A DNA stretch of 64,000 nucleotides. Source: Antedon mediterranea. Its lineage: Eukaryota > Echinodermata > Crinoidea > Comatulida > Antedonidae. Below, one piece after another: positions 10,658 to 22,600 of this stretch. The stretch spans positions 29,957,871-30,021,870 of the forward strand of contig NC_092676.1 of the NCBI RefSeq assembly GCF_964355755.1, given 5' to 3'. The position numbers and the translations under genes are program-made. Under the pieces are notes generated by a model. That model was given only the letters and a program-made list of their open reading frames with translations, ran no database searches and was not told where the DNA came from. Within the stretch, counting starts at the first letter, position 1. Every line of letters begins with the position of its first letter.

Positions 10658-13600
10658 GTATGTAACCATGCTATACAAATTACTAGTTGTATTAATGATC
10701 TAGATTATGAAATCTGGATACAAATATTTAGATATCTCTAAGATACGTAATAAACAGTTGCAAAAAGACAATTGTACTTTTAAAATTAAATGTTACTGTA
10801 CTTCTGTTTAAATATATCATTATAATTTTTCTTTTTAGAGTGTGGAAATGGGGTGACAATAAGGCACCAGAATTTGATGAGGACAATTATGAAGTTGCAA
10901 AAAGTTATCTTCTGGTAAATAGTTATTTCTGTTAATTGATCTAAAACTCTGTCTACACTATCAAACTAATTTGACAAAAAATGATGTACTCAAATATGGT
11001 AGTGATATGACATCATCATGTCCATTATGGTCACATTACATAAAGTTTGATAGTGTAGACAGAATCCTGATTCTTTTTACACTAACCATTTCATTGACAC
11101 TAGAATTTTAAGTAGAGGAAGTTAATGTTATTATTGGTTGTTTTTAAAGCAATCGAACCCATTTGAAGCTCTATTTTACCAGCTTGAACTTCATGTCATA
11201 GCAAAAGCCAGAAGGTCAAAGGGCAAGCATTTTAACTTCCGTGTTTTCTGTCACTATGGAAACGGAGATCAACTCAAGGTAAATTCATATAAACTTATAT
11301 AATACTTAATTAATAATTTTAGTTTGTAAATTGTCAATTTAAACCACATAGCTTGTCCCACGTAGAATATGTATCTATCCTGAGCGATAACCACATAGCT
11401 TGTCCCACGTAGAATATGTATCTATCCTGAGCAATAACCACATAGCTTTTCCCACGTAGAATATGTATCTATCCTGAGCAATAACCACATAGCTTGTCCC
11501 ACGTAGAATATGTATCTATCCTGAGCAATAACCACATAGCTTGTCCCACGTAGAATATGTATCTATCCTGAGCGATAACCACATAGCTTGTCCCACGTAG
11601 AATATGTATCTATCCTGAGCAAAAACCACATAGCTTGTCCCACGTAGAATATGTATCTATCCTGAGCAATAACCACATAGCTTGTCCCACGTAGAATATG
11701 TATCTATCCTGAGCAATAACCACATAGCTTGTCCCACATAGAATATGTATCTATCCTGAGCGATAACCACATAGCTTGTCCCACGTAGAATATGTATCTA
11801 TCCTGAGTGAAAACCACCCATCCGCTTCGTGTTGTGTGTAAATGGTCATAAGGAATAACATAGATTCTAATTTTTATTACCGTTACCGCTTGTCTGTGTA
11901 AATTGGCCTTTAGTCTTTCTTTCTTTTTATCTATAGACATTAAGCCTGTATCGATCAGACTGTTTAAAGCACTTGTGCTTATTTTGTATCCCATTCCGTT
12001 ATCATGCTTATTGTATTTGTATATGTTTTATTTTGATCTTCGAATAAAAAATGTCGATGAATGAAAATGAAAACTTTTTTACAAATTATTTTTGTAAAGG
12101 ATGCAAGCAGTGGTACAAAAGAATGTCGTTATTTGCAATGTAGTTCCGATGCTCTTGAAGTTTACAAATACTTATTCAACTTGTATCGTGATGCACCGCA
12201 CAATTACATCAAATCTGACCAGTTCATCTCAAGATGGATTGGATCTGATAAACAGAGAAAGGTAAATACTGCTTATAATACATTTATACTTCATAGAAAT
12301 TGATTTGATAACTTTATTTGCCCTTCTAGTTGTAGTATCAAGACACTTATTACTAGCTCTTCTGATAGAGGGCTGTATAACATATACTGTACCTCAGACA
12401 TTACTGTACACTGAATTTTATTTAATATTTCTTAATAAATATTAATACATTTGATTTTCATTATCCAGATGGCATTATGTGCTCTCACACATTGTGCCAG
12501 TGCTAGACCACATACAGCAATTGTTATTCTCTCATTTAGATATCAATGGAGTCTAGTTTAGAGTCAGGTGCTGTATCAAAGCAAGTGATAGAGTTGATAG
12601 AACACATCTGGCAAGAGGCTTATGAACAGCTGAATGCCCTCATCTCTCTACCAGATTCAAATATCAACAAAACAAAAGTAAATATTAGTTCTATGTTTGA
12701 GTGGAGTTGTGGCTTGGTGATTTAGATGCTTGGCTACCAATCCAAGGATCATGGGTTGAAGTCCAGTCATGTCAGAATTTCTTCTAATGACAAATTACAA
12801 CTCCACTCTCCCAAAGACTTGTTTATGTAGAGCATCTTGTTTATATGTTTGTATTGTGAACAAGATTGCCACCTTTAAAAAGGATAGTGAATAACTTCGC
12901 TTATGGTTATCCTTGGAAATATATAAACAAAACAAAAACAATTTCAAAATGAACCAGCATGGAGCACCATCTAATGATCTATGCAAAGCATCAACATTTT
13001 GACTCTCTTTTAGGTAGACAAAGCTGAAGCAGTACTACTGCAAATTAGACACATTCTTGACACAAACACCAGTGTAATGGAACTCAAACAACTTAGTGAG
13101 CAATTCTTCAGTTTAATTCATCTTGATAAAGATCGCATCGGTACAATTCAAGACAAAGCAACACTTGCCAAAGTACATGACATTTGTCAAGTGAGTTTTT
13201 ATTTTCTTGAAATCAAATAAAAATGAGAATTGGTTTTATGTCATTTTACCTACTAATTTGCTAACTTTGTTTATAAATTGTTAACGTTGAGAGCAGCTAA
13301 CTCTATTCCTTCTTTTTACTTTTTTTTTATGAAGTTTCTTTTTTTTTTAAGCCAAAAAAGTATTGTTACATACCACTACATACCACCACTACTACTACTA
13401 CCACTACAGTTTCAACAATTTTGGCTTAGAAAAAAAGAAACTTCATCAAAAGTAATCATACAAAGCCAAATGAAATTATTTGAACATTTCTATTCCTTCT
13501 CCTGTCAAGATTGTGCTTGATATAACATGCTGAATAAATATTATTATATAATAATAGCATCCTGAATTTATAAAGCGCTTCATGTTGTGAAACTGTACAT

Positions 13601-16600
13601 ACAAACCGAGAGAGAAAAAAGAAGCGAAACCCAAACCGAAATATAATGAGTTGGTTGACATACAGGTCACAAGCTACCAAGTAGTATTTGCAGGCTTTTT
13701 CCTGGGTTGACACAAAGCTCTAAAAACTTAAAAACATTCAGTTAGATGAACACTTAAAACTGACATTATTCAAGCTAATGACTATCACAGCTTGAGAAAA
13801 TCTTAAAATTCTATCATTTGTTGTCATTTTAATATAATTATAGTTAATTAAAGAAGGTGGTTGACATAGTAACAAGCTACCTACTACCTATAGTATTTGT
13901 CTTGGGTTGACACTAAGCTCTAAAAAACGTAAAAACGTTTCGTTATGTTAACATTTAGAGCCTACTTTGCTCCAGCCAATTACTTTTCCAGCTTGAGAAA
14001 ATCTTAAATTTTGTTGTGATTTATTATAATTATAGCTAATCAAAGACATAGAATGTTTAAGTGAAGCGACTAATTTCTCACCACGTAACACGATGCAGGC
14101 AAAGGTCCGTGCTCTACACTGTCACGTTGAACACTTGCCAAGCTCGTCACCAGAATACAAGACCATTTCTGATTTAGTAAGATCCAGCACTGAAAGGTAA
14201 ACTATTTGATTTCACATTCTATTGTAAGTAATACTTACTTAGTCCAGTTCCTCTCTCTCGATACCAGTATCCGTCTCTAGTACAAGTATATAATACTTTA
14301 CTTATTTAGTCAGGGACATACACAAATATGTATGACCAGATTCCTTCATAATTTCCTATCTGTGGGCCATTGTGACAGTCGGTTCATCTCTCTGCATACC
14401 AGTACCAGCTCTAGTAGAGCTAGTATTACTCTAGTACATCAATGTAAGTAAGTAACCTACAGTCGGTTCATCTCTCTGCATACCAGTACCAGCTCTAGTA
14501 GAGCTAGTATTACTCTAGTACATCAATGTAAGTAAGTATTATAGCTCATAAATAAATGTAACTCCTTTGATTTTTTTAGTGGTAGAAACAAGTTTGACAT
14601 AAAGAATATCTTTGCTGTTAATCGAGCAATTGAAGCGACAAACTTTACACATCATCTGGGAAATAAAAGGCTTTTGTTTCATGCATCCCGGCCAGCAAAC
14701 TTTGTTGGCATACTCACAAGGTCAGTTTCCATTTGCATTATTATTCACTGATCATATCTGGGGCCTCTGTGAGACACCAGTCTTTGACTGAAAAGTAACC
14801 AAGTTTAAATAAATACTAAATGAATAAATGATGTAAAGGCATGTCTCCTTATGCAAGTTGTAACTCTTGTTGCCTCATCCTTCGAATGGGATATGAAGGT
14901 ATACTAAGATAGGACATAGTATGCATTGCACTTTCACTGCTGTAGGTCTTTACCAAATGTCATCATTTAAAGATGAATAATAATAATAATATATTTTTTG
15001 TGTTGTTTGCAGAGGTCTTCTTCTACCTAAGATTGTAGTGGATGATTTTGGTGGACAGCTGACCGATCCTGGAAACCTAGGAAGTGGAATTTATTTTACA
15101 GACAGTGCCAGGTACTGTAGGAAATGTATACAGATTGTTAAATTGTACTTTTTTGATTGACTTTTTGTTCTTCATATTGGCAATTCAGACTTACAGATAT
15201 TAATTACATTTATTTCTTCTAGTACAAGTGGAAAGTATTCATCTCGAAGTAAAGTTAAAGGATCTCGCTTCATGCTCGTAAATGAAGTTGCTCTTGGGAA
15301 GTGTCTGGATATGAAGTCTAAAAATTACACACTCTCAGCAGCTCCAGAGGGTTATGACAGTGTCCATGGTGTAAAGAAGACGCATGGAATGAGAACCCAA
15401 TTTGTGGTAATAAAATCAAAATCATTGTTATGCTAATTGTCTGATTGTTGATTTTGTCTTTGTTACAAGAAGAATGAAATACAGATTTAAAAAAAATACA
15501 ATTTAACTATTTTGTGAATTGTTGTTTTTTGCAGGATGATGAATTTGTTGTGTATAATAAGAATCAACAACGTATTCGCTATCTGGTTGAATTTAAACTT
15601 CCTAACGATGCAATCAAAGACATTATACAAATGTCACTGCAAGAAATACGACCCAGTCAAGATTCAAGTCATTCACGCCCTGTAGATATTAGTAAGTACC
15701 GTGTCTTGTCATGCAAGTCCTGTGTTAGTACGTATCTAAGTGTCTATTATATCTTTAAATAAAGCAGTAGTAGTCACTACTCTTTGGTCCTACAAATTTA
15801 AATGTGTTTATTCTGCTGTAACAGAAGTTATTATAATATTATTTTTTGACATATCAAGCAAAAAATTACCAGGAGTAATCAATAAGCATAGACCTGAACA
15901 GATTTCATCGCTCTTCCTCCAACATTGTTGCGATACATTACAAAAATACTTGATTACAAATCTGTATACAATACAAAATTTAATAATAATAATAATAATA
16001 TGCTACAGAAAAAAAAGTGTGTGCCTAAAAAAGGTCTCGGACAAATGAGACAGAAAACAAATGTAAAAAAATTATTACTTCAATAACAAGTTTAGAGCTT
16101 ATTTATAAAAGTATTTTCATTGATATATTAAAACATTTCAGATCTCAATACCATTGAGTCACTCAAGAATCCTATGGATAATCTACAAGCAGGTTTACAG
16201 TCAAAGAGTAATAATTCAGTTCCACTCACAGCAGTCCACATCAGAGCACAGCTAATAGATCTTACAGCACAGGTCAGAGTTCAACTCATTTATGCATCAT
16301 TTTGACTTTTTGCAGATCAATCACTTTGTTTGGCCCTTTCCTTTTTTTGTGTGTATCTTTTAGCATAAAATAACCATTGAATTACTTCAAGTTGTGGTTG
16401 TAACAAAACATCTCAACTTTACTGTCCTTTTAGAAACCCAGAGTGTATTGCAAACCTTATGCAAACCATTAAATAGAATTGGTAAACCAGAGGTTCCACT
16501 AATAAGTTTGATATATTATAATATAAAACAAACTCCTATACTAGTATAATGTAAACTTTGTTTGAATAGGTTGTAGTACTACAGGCCTATAGGAATGACA

Positions 16601-19600
16601 GCAACGTTCCGATTGAAGCCAAGTATGTATTCCCTCTGGATGACATGGCAGCAGTGTGTGGCTTTGAGGCTTTCATTGACGGTAAACACATCATTGGTGA
16701 AGTTAAAGATAAAGAGGTTGCTCATCACGAATACAAAGAGGCCATCAGAAAAGGACATGGGGCTTACTTAATGGACGAGGAAACACCTGTAAGTAACACA
16801 AGATGTTTATGCATGACATTAAGCAGATTTGAATATCAATTGCAAAGATTGTGACTAACTATGTCACTCAAACTTCAAATTCACTTTTAAATTTAAACTT
16901 AATTACCGAAATTCAAATAAGAATAGTTATTGTATCATTCCAATATTGTAGAAGCTAGATTTTGTACAAACAATTAATTTATTTTAATTTTTTTTCTATC
17001 GAAGAGATACTCATTGCATAAATTTTAAATTCACTATAATTCTTTTTTTTACATTTTTTTTTATACATTATAAGGATGTTTTCACAGTGAGTGTAGGTAA
17101 CTTACCTCCAAATTCAGATGTGTTGATAAAAATCACCTATGTAGCTGAGCTTGGTGTTGAATCTGGCAAAGTTATGTTTAGTCTGCCTGGCAGTGTAGCT
17201 CCGTGGAAAAAAGACAGCGCCCTCTCGCAGACTACTCAGGAACAGATGGAAACATTAAAAGTTTCAGGCCAGCCAACAGGGTAAATACTAAGCATGTTTA
17301 TTGAGGATGTATAAGCCAATAGTATCAGAAGGAATCTTAAGATTCTATTTGACTTCATATACTCGGTTTTTACCTATACATTGGGACTATAGAAATTTAA
17401 AACAGTTCATTGTATAAAAATATTATCTATAGGAACAAAATATAGTGAATACTTGTTTACTGTTTTTTTATTTCAGAAGAACTTCAATCCAGATTTCCAT
17501 ATTGATGCCATATGACATTTGTTTGATTGAGTCTCCAACTCATCCAATCAGATTTAAGGTAACACATTTACAAACACGACGTCTAACCAGTGTTCTGTTA
17601 ATGCTATCCAATAATGGTGATGTTGAGAATTTTACACAAATATGATCTTTATTTTAGAAATCATCAACAAATGCAACGGTTGAATTAAGAAAGAATACAC
17701 GATTGGAAGGGAGTGGATTTCAGCTGTTGATTCAACTTGCTGAAATACATGTACCAAGAATGTGGATTGAGAGACATCCAGATAAGACTAACTCACAGGT
17801 ATGGAGTGAATCAAAAGACTGAAAACAAAAGACTTATGTGTATGTGTGACTTCTAGAGTAATGCTGGTGGTATATTGGACACTAATACTGATGTTAAGTG
17901 TGTATGTGTGACTTCTAGAGTAATGCTGGTGGTATATTGGACACCAATACTGATGTTAAGGGTTCTTCTTTCATGGTTCTAGTAGTAAAAATGTTCTCAG
18001 ATAAAAGACTATAATCCACAGATCCAGTGATTATTTGCTCTTATCCTAGAGTTTATCCTTGTGATGCACTCCGGTGTATTCACACTGATGATAGTATACT
18101 TAAGCTGCTGAAGTCACCATTCACACTGATGCTAGTATACTTAAGCTGCTGAAGTCACCATTCACACTGATGCTAGTATACTTAAGCTGCTGAAGTCACC
18201 ATTCACACTGATGCTAGTATACTTAAGCTGCTGAAGTCACCATTCACACTGATGCTAGTATACTTAAGCTGCTGAAGTCACCATTCACACTGATGCTAGT
18301 ATACTTAAGCTGCTGAAGTCACCATTCACACTGATGCTAGTATACTTAAGCTGCTGAAGTCACCATTCACACTGATGCTAGTATACTTAAGCTGCTGAAG
18401 TCACCATTCACACTGATGATAGTATACTTAAGCTGCTGAAGTCACCATTCACACTGATGGTAGTATACTTAAGCTGCTGAAGTCACCATTCACACTGATG
18501 ATAGTATACTTAAGCTGCTGAAGTCACCATTCACACTTAGGCTGAACAAAAATACCCTTAAAATAAAAAAATCTATTTAGATGAATATAATTTTAAGGGA
18601 AAAATTTGAATATTTATTGAGTTAGTGAAATTTATTATATAATTTAAAGAAAATATCTCACTTAAGTGTGATTGGTGAATATGCGGGCACTGACCCTTCA
18701 ATCAATGTTTTTGATAGGTTCAATTTAATTTAATTTTGGATTATTCGGTCATTGTTTAATACAGAACTATTATGAACATTTGTTCTTTCAATGTTACCAT
18801 TATTATTTCATTTTCTAGGCATGTATGCTAACGTTTTATCCTGATTTTGAAAGTAAAGAAGATGCATCGCCAGAAATTCTCTTCTTTCTTGATATGTCAA
18901 ACTCAATGGATGTAAAGAACCAGATGCAAGCTCAAACAATTGTAATGCTGATCCTTAAACATCTTCCTAAACAAGCAACTTTCAACATTATTACGTTTGG
19001 AACAAGTAAGTTTTTACTGAAGATAACAGTTAAAATAATTTAATGGTTTAATGGTTTTAAATTTATATAGCGCAAAATACAAATAGTCTCTTTGCGTGCG
19101 CTGTTAGCACAAGTTAAAAAATGAAAAAGTTGATAAAAGTAAGCCAGGAAAAAGCCTAATAAATAGTATATTTAACAGTGGGTTTGATCTGATTAACTGA
19201 CTGACAAATTAAAATGAAATAAGAGAAAAAGGTGGAAAGAGAAAAAAGTAAAGAATGGGTAACAGGATTTAAAAGTTTTTAAAATAGCGTTTAAAGCTCT
19301 GTCTACTCTATCAAACTATATGTTTCAAAAAAATGTGATGTGGCTATATATGGACATGATGATGTCATATTACCACCATAAGTAAGCATATCGCTACCAT
19401 ATTTGGGCATTTTATATCCAGTTTATGAATGAAACAGATATTCATACCTGTGTGCAAGTACACATTCCATCACATGTGAGGAAGAATGATGTCATCTTTG
19501 GCCGCCAGTTGATGTTAATTTTCAACATTTATGTTCTTTTATCAAGGTTTTAATGAGCTGTTTCCTGTTTGCCAACCTGCCACTACAGCCAACATTAAGT

Positions 19601-22600
19601 CTGCTAGGTCATTTGTTGCATGTGCTAAAGCCAATATGGGTAATACAGATCTGTGGCGCCCTCTAAACAGCTATTTCTTGCTGAGTGACGAAACTTGTGT
19701 TCGAAATATCTTTCTTATTTCTGATGGACACATTAATAATGAGGAATCTACTCTTGCAGCGATTCAACTCAATGCAAATTGTAATAGAGTTTTTACGTTT
19801 GGGATTAGGTAGGTAAAACACTTTTATGTTATTTTTATTTCAGTTGCTGTCAACCCTCCCAATAAATGCTGGAAACTTATATACTTATATACTTCTGGTT
19901 TTCCAGAAAAGTTGGTATTCCAAAAATGAAAAAAAAAATATATATCTTTGGACCTCAAAAAAAGGGAATTTATTTTGTTAATATTTGATGTAAATTTTAT
20001 TTTTAGCGCAACAGCCAACAAACATTTGTTAAAATCCATTGCTCGTGTGGGAACAGGAGCTTTTGAGTTTTTTGATACAAGTTTAAAGTCAAGATGGGCA
20101 AAAAAGGTTAGATAAACATTTTATATGTTGTTTATTATATCATTATGTTATGTAATTGTCATTTAACTCCAATTAATTATCTTTAAAGGTTAGTTAAACA
20201 TTTTATATGTTATTTATTATATCATTATGTTATGTAATTGTCATTTAACTCCAATTAATTATCTTTAAAGGTTAGATAAACATTTGATATGTTGTTTATT
20301 ATATCATTATGTTATGTAATTGTCATTTAACTCCAATTAATTATCTTTAAAGGTTAGATAAACATTTTATATGTTGTTTATTATATCATTATGTTATGTA
20401 ATTGTCATTTAACTCCAATTAATTATCTTTAAATGCCAAAATTTAGATTAAAAGTCAGTTGTTGAAAGCAATGCAACCAGTGTTAAGCAACGTGAACGTT
20501 GAGTGGGAACAGTTAGAAGACAGCGCCCCCAAACCAATCCAAGCACCGAGTCAGATAACATCGTTATTCAGTGGATCACGTCAAGTTGTGTATGGATACG
20601 TTCCATGCTGTCGACAGGTAAATGCCTTCAGTTTGGTCGACTTTGAATAAAAAAGTGATACTAGAGATTCCCAAGTTCATTACATCATACATTCACTGGC
20701 ATGTCAACATAAATGTCCACTTAATCTAAACATTCATATATCTGTCGACGAGAACAGCCGACTACGACCCATGTTGAAGTGGTCTTCGTTTACGTTCACT
20801 CAAATCTAAAAACTCCTATTAACAAGGAAAAGTGAAATTCGCTCTTCCCTTATTGATTGTTACTCATAAACTTATTTTATTTTTATTTTATTATTTTAAG
20901 GATTGTTTTCTTAATACACTTAAGTACATACTCAAAATTTATAATCTCCACATTTTTGTATGTATTTTTTGTTATTTACTGTTATTGCCATTGTATTTAA
21001 GGCAACTTTAAAAGCTGAAATTAATGGTGAGGAGATTTCAACAAAGGTATCCACAAATGAACTTAACATCACAAGGGGTAAGGTAAGTTTATGAATGGAA
21101 TTTCTTTATTATCACAATTGATTCTTGTTCATTTGAGCGACGTTGGTGAGATTGGCTATGCGTTGCTTTTGTGTAATTTGTTGATATAAAGTTCGCGGTA
21201 TAACACGAATATTTGATTTCGCCATGCAAACCTTCAAACAATGTAATTATTTCATATCAAGAATCGGGGGAAAATGTTACTTCTTTTTCCTCCTTCTTTT
21301 CATTTATTGCAATTTATTAATTATGTGATTCTTTATTGTTTATTGGTTAGACTGAAAAATTGACCAAAACATTTTTTTTTAAATAGGAGAATAAATAAAT
21401 AAAATTAAATCATTCTAAATTGACTTATGATGGATTTAATATTTTTATGCTTGCGTAGATATTGCACCAACTAACAGCCAGAGCAATTATCCGTGACTGG
21501 GAGGACGGAACGTTGGATGTTGACCCGGTAGAGCATGACATTAAGAAAGAAGCTCAGAAATCTTACATCATTGACCTGAGTAAAGAGTATTCTATAGTGA
21601 CACAGTTTACAAGTTTCATCGCCGTAGAAGAACGAAATAAGGTAAAATTAACAATAATCATAAAATTTTAATGATTTTATATAGTGATAATAAAATGATA
21701 TGTCTGTCGTTTGTGGGGCATCCCATGGTGGTGAAATTAGGTGGTATCTCTCTCTCATCTAATTGGTGCCGATTTATTAGCACCTTTCGGGGTCCCCCCG
21801 ATCAAGACGCAGCAGTCTATGAGGTAAATCTTTAGTATTCAACATTTCCATATACCTGTTTGTAGAGACTTGTAGAGAAATTGCATCGCCACCACAGCAT
21901 TTCTTGTGTTGTCAATGGTTTGTTTGATTTTTGTAATGATTTTACTTTAAAATATTTCCAGTGAAGCAACATGTTGATTTGATTCATTTGGTAAAAGCAT
22001 AAATGTACTTCTATGTTATATTCATTGTTTGTATTTATTATTTAGACTGATTTTGTGGACGCTATTTTTAAGCCAAGTATCAACGACCTTGTCGCAAAAG
22101 AGGATGTAGATACTATTCCTTATGTTTCATGGGAAGACACGCTTAAAATTGAAGATGTTGAATCAGATTTGCAAATACCTCCAGAAAAAACAACTGAAGA
22201 TAATTTATGTTACTCTGCTATGGAAATGGTAAGTAATAAATAAATGATGTAATCAATACAAATTTCACCTGGCCACTTTCATTCAAATATTACATGGCCA
22301 CCTTCACTACATTTTATATTATACTATTTCCATTACTAATGTACTTTTTTTGTTCTTTTTTTATTTAAGAAAATTTACAGTTTGGATCCAATGTGAGTCA
22401 TATTACTATAATATTATTATTATTACCAACTTAATTATTATTATTAAACTTTGATTTAGTCTTTATTCTAACTTCCTATGTCGTATGATTACAGTGGTCG
22501 TATTCACATGCTAAGGCAAACACTTTTACCCTTAAAATAATCTCATATCTAAGTGAATGCAATTTAGGGAAATATTTCTTGAGTTAAGTGAAATACTTAA

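Larger units (their letters stand above)
10839..15691 (+). other. PARP4: PARP4 exons 4-13: regulatory and catalytic ADP-ribosyltransferase domains
   Basis: Exons are 10839-10914, 11150-11278, 12100-12261, 12540-12677, 13014-13190, 14036-14196, 14580-14720, 15013-15111, 15223-15406 and 15535-15691. Exons 4-6 encode the conserved stretch starting VWKWGDNKAPEFDEDNYEVA. Exons 7-9 encode the helical regulatory domain. Exons 10-13 encode the catalytic fold. The H-Y-E triad is complete: His about 443 in LLFHASRPANFVGIL, Tyr about 483 in GSGIYFTDSA, and Glu about 553 in DDEFVVYNKNQ. The Gly that normally follows the His (HGS/HGT) is Ala here. The presence of Glu suggests an active enzyme, as in other PARP4 proteins. 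Confidence 0.92.
16142..22228 (+). other. PARP4: PARP4 exons 14-25: VIT and vWA domains
   Basis: Exons are 16142-16272, 16570-16788, 17075-17280, 17477-17558, 17658-17798, 18819-19005, 19547-19808, 20007-20106, 20447-20617, 21002-21082, 21459-21641 and 22046-22228. Exons 14-17 form a VIT (inter-alpha-trypsin-inhibitor type) domain, with YVFPLDDMAAVCGFEAFIDG as its core. Exons 19-21 form a von Willebrand A domain whose metal site is intact: D887-M-S889-N-S891, T958 in MGNTD, and D984 in LISDGH. The VIT + vWA pair next to a PARP domain is diagnostic of PARP4. These domains probably mediate protein contacts in the vault or elsewhere. Confidence 0.92.

Noticed and set aside
11343-11815. Evenly spaced repeats that might suggest a CRISPR array
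   Set aside because: Units are contiguous 47-bp copies with no unique spacers, in an intron of an animal gene.
12473-12539. Possible exon starting at the ATCCAG acceptor at 12472 (ALCALTHCASARPHTAIVIL...)
   Set aside because: The regulatory-domain reading frame joins cleanly from 12261 to 12540; the stretch 12473-12539 has no donor of its own, and including it disturbs the frame.
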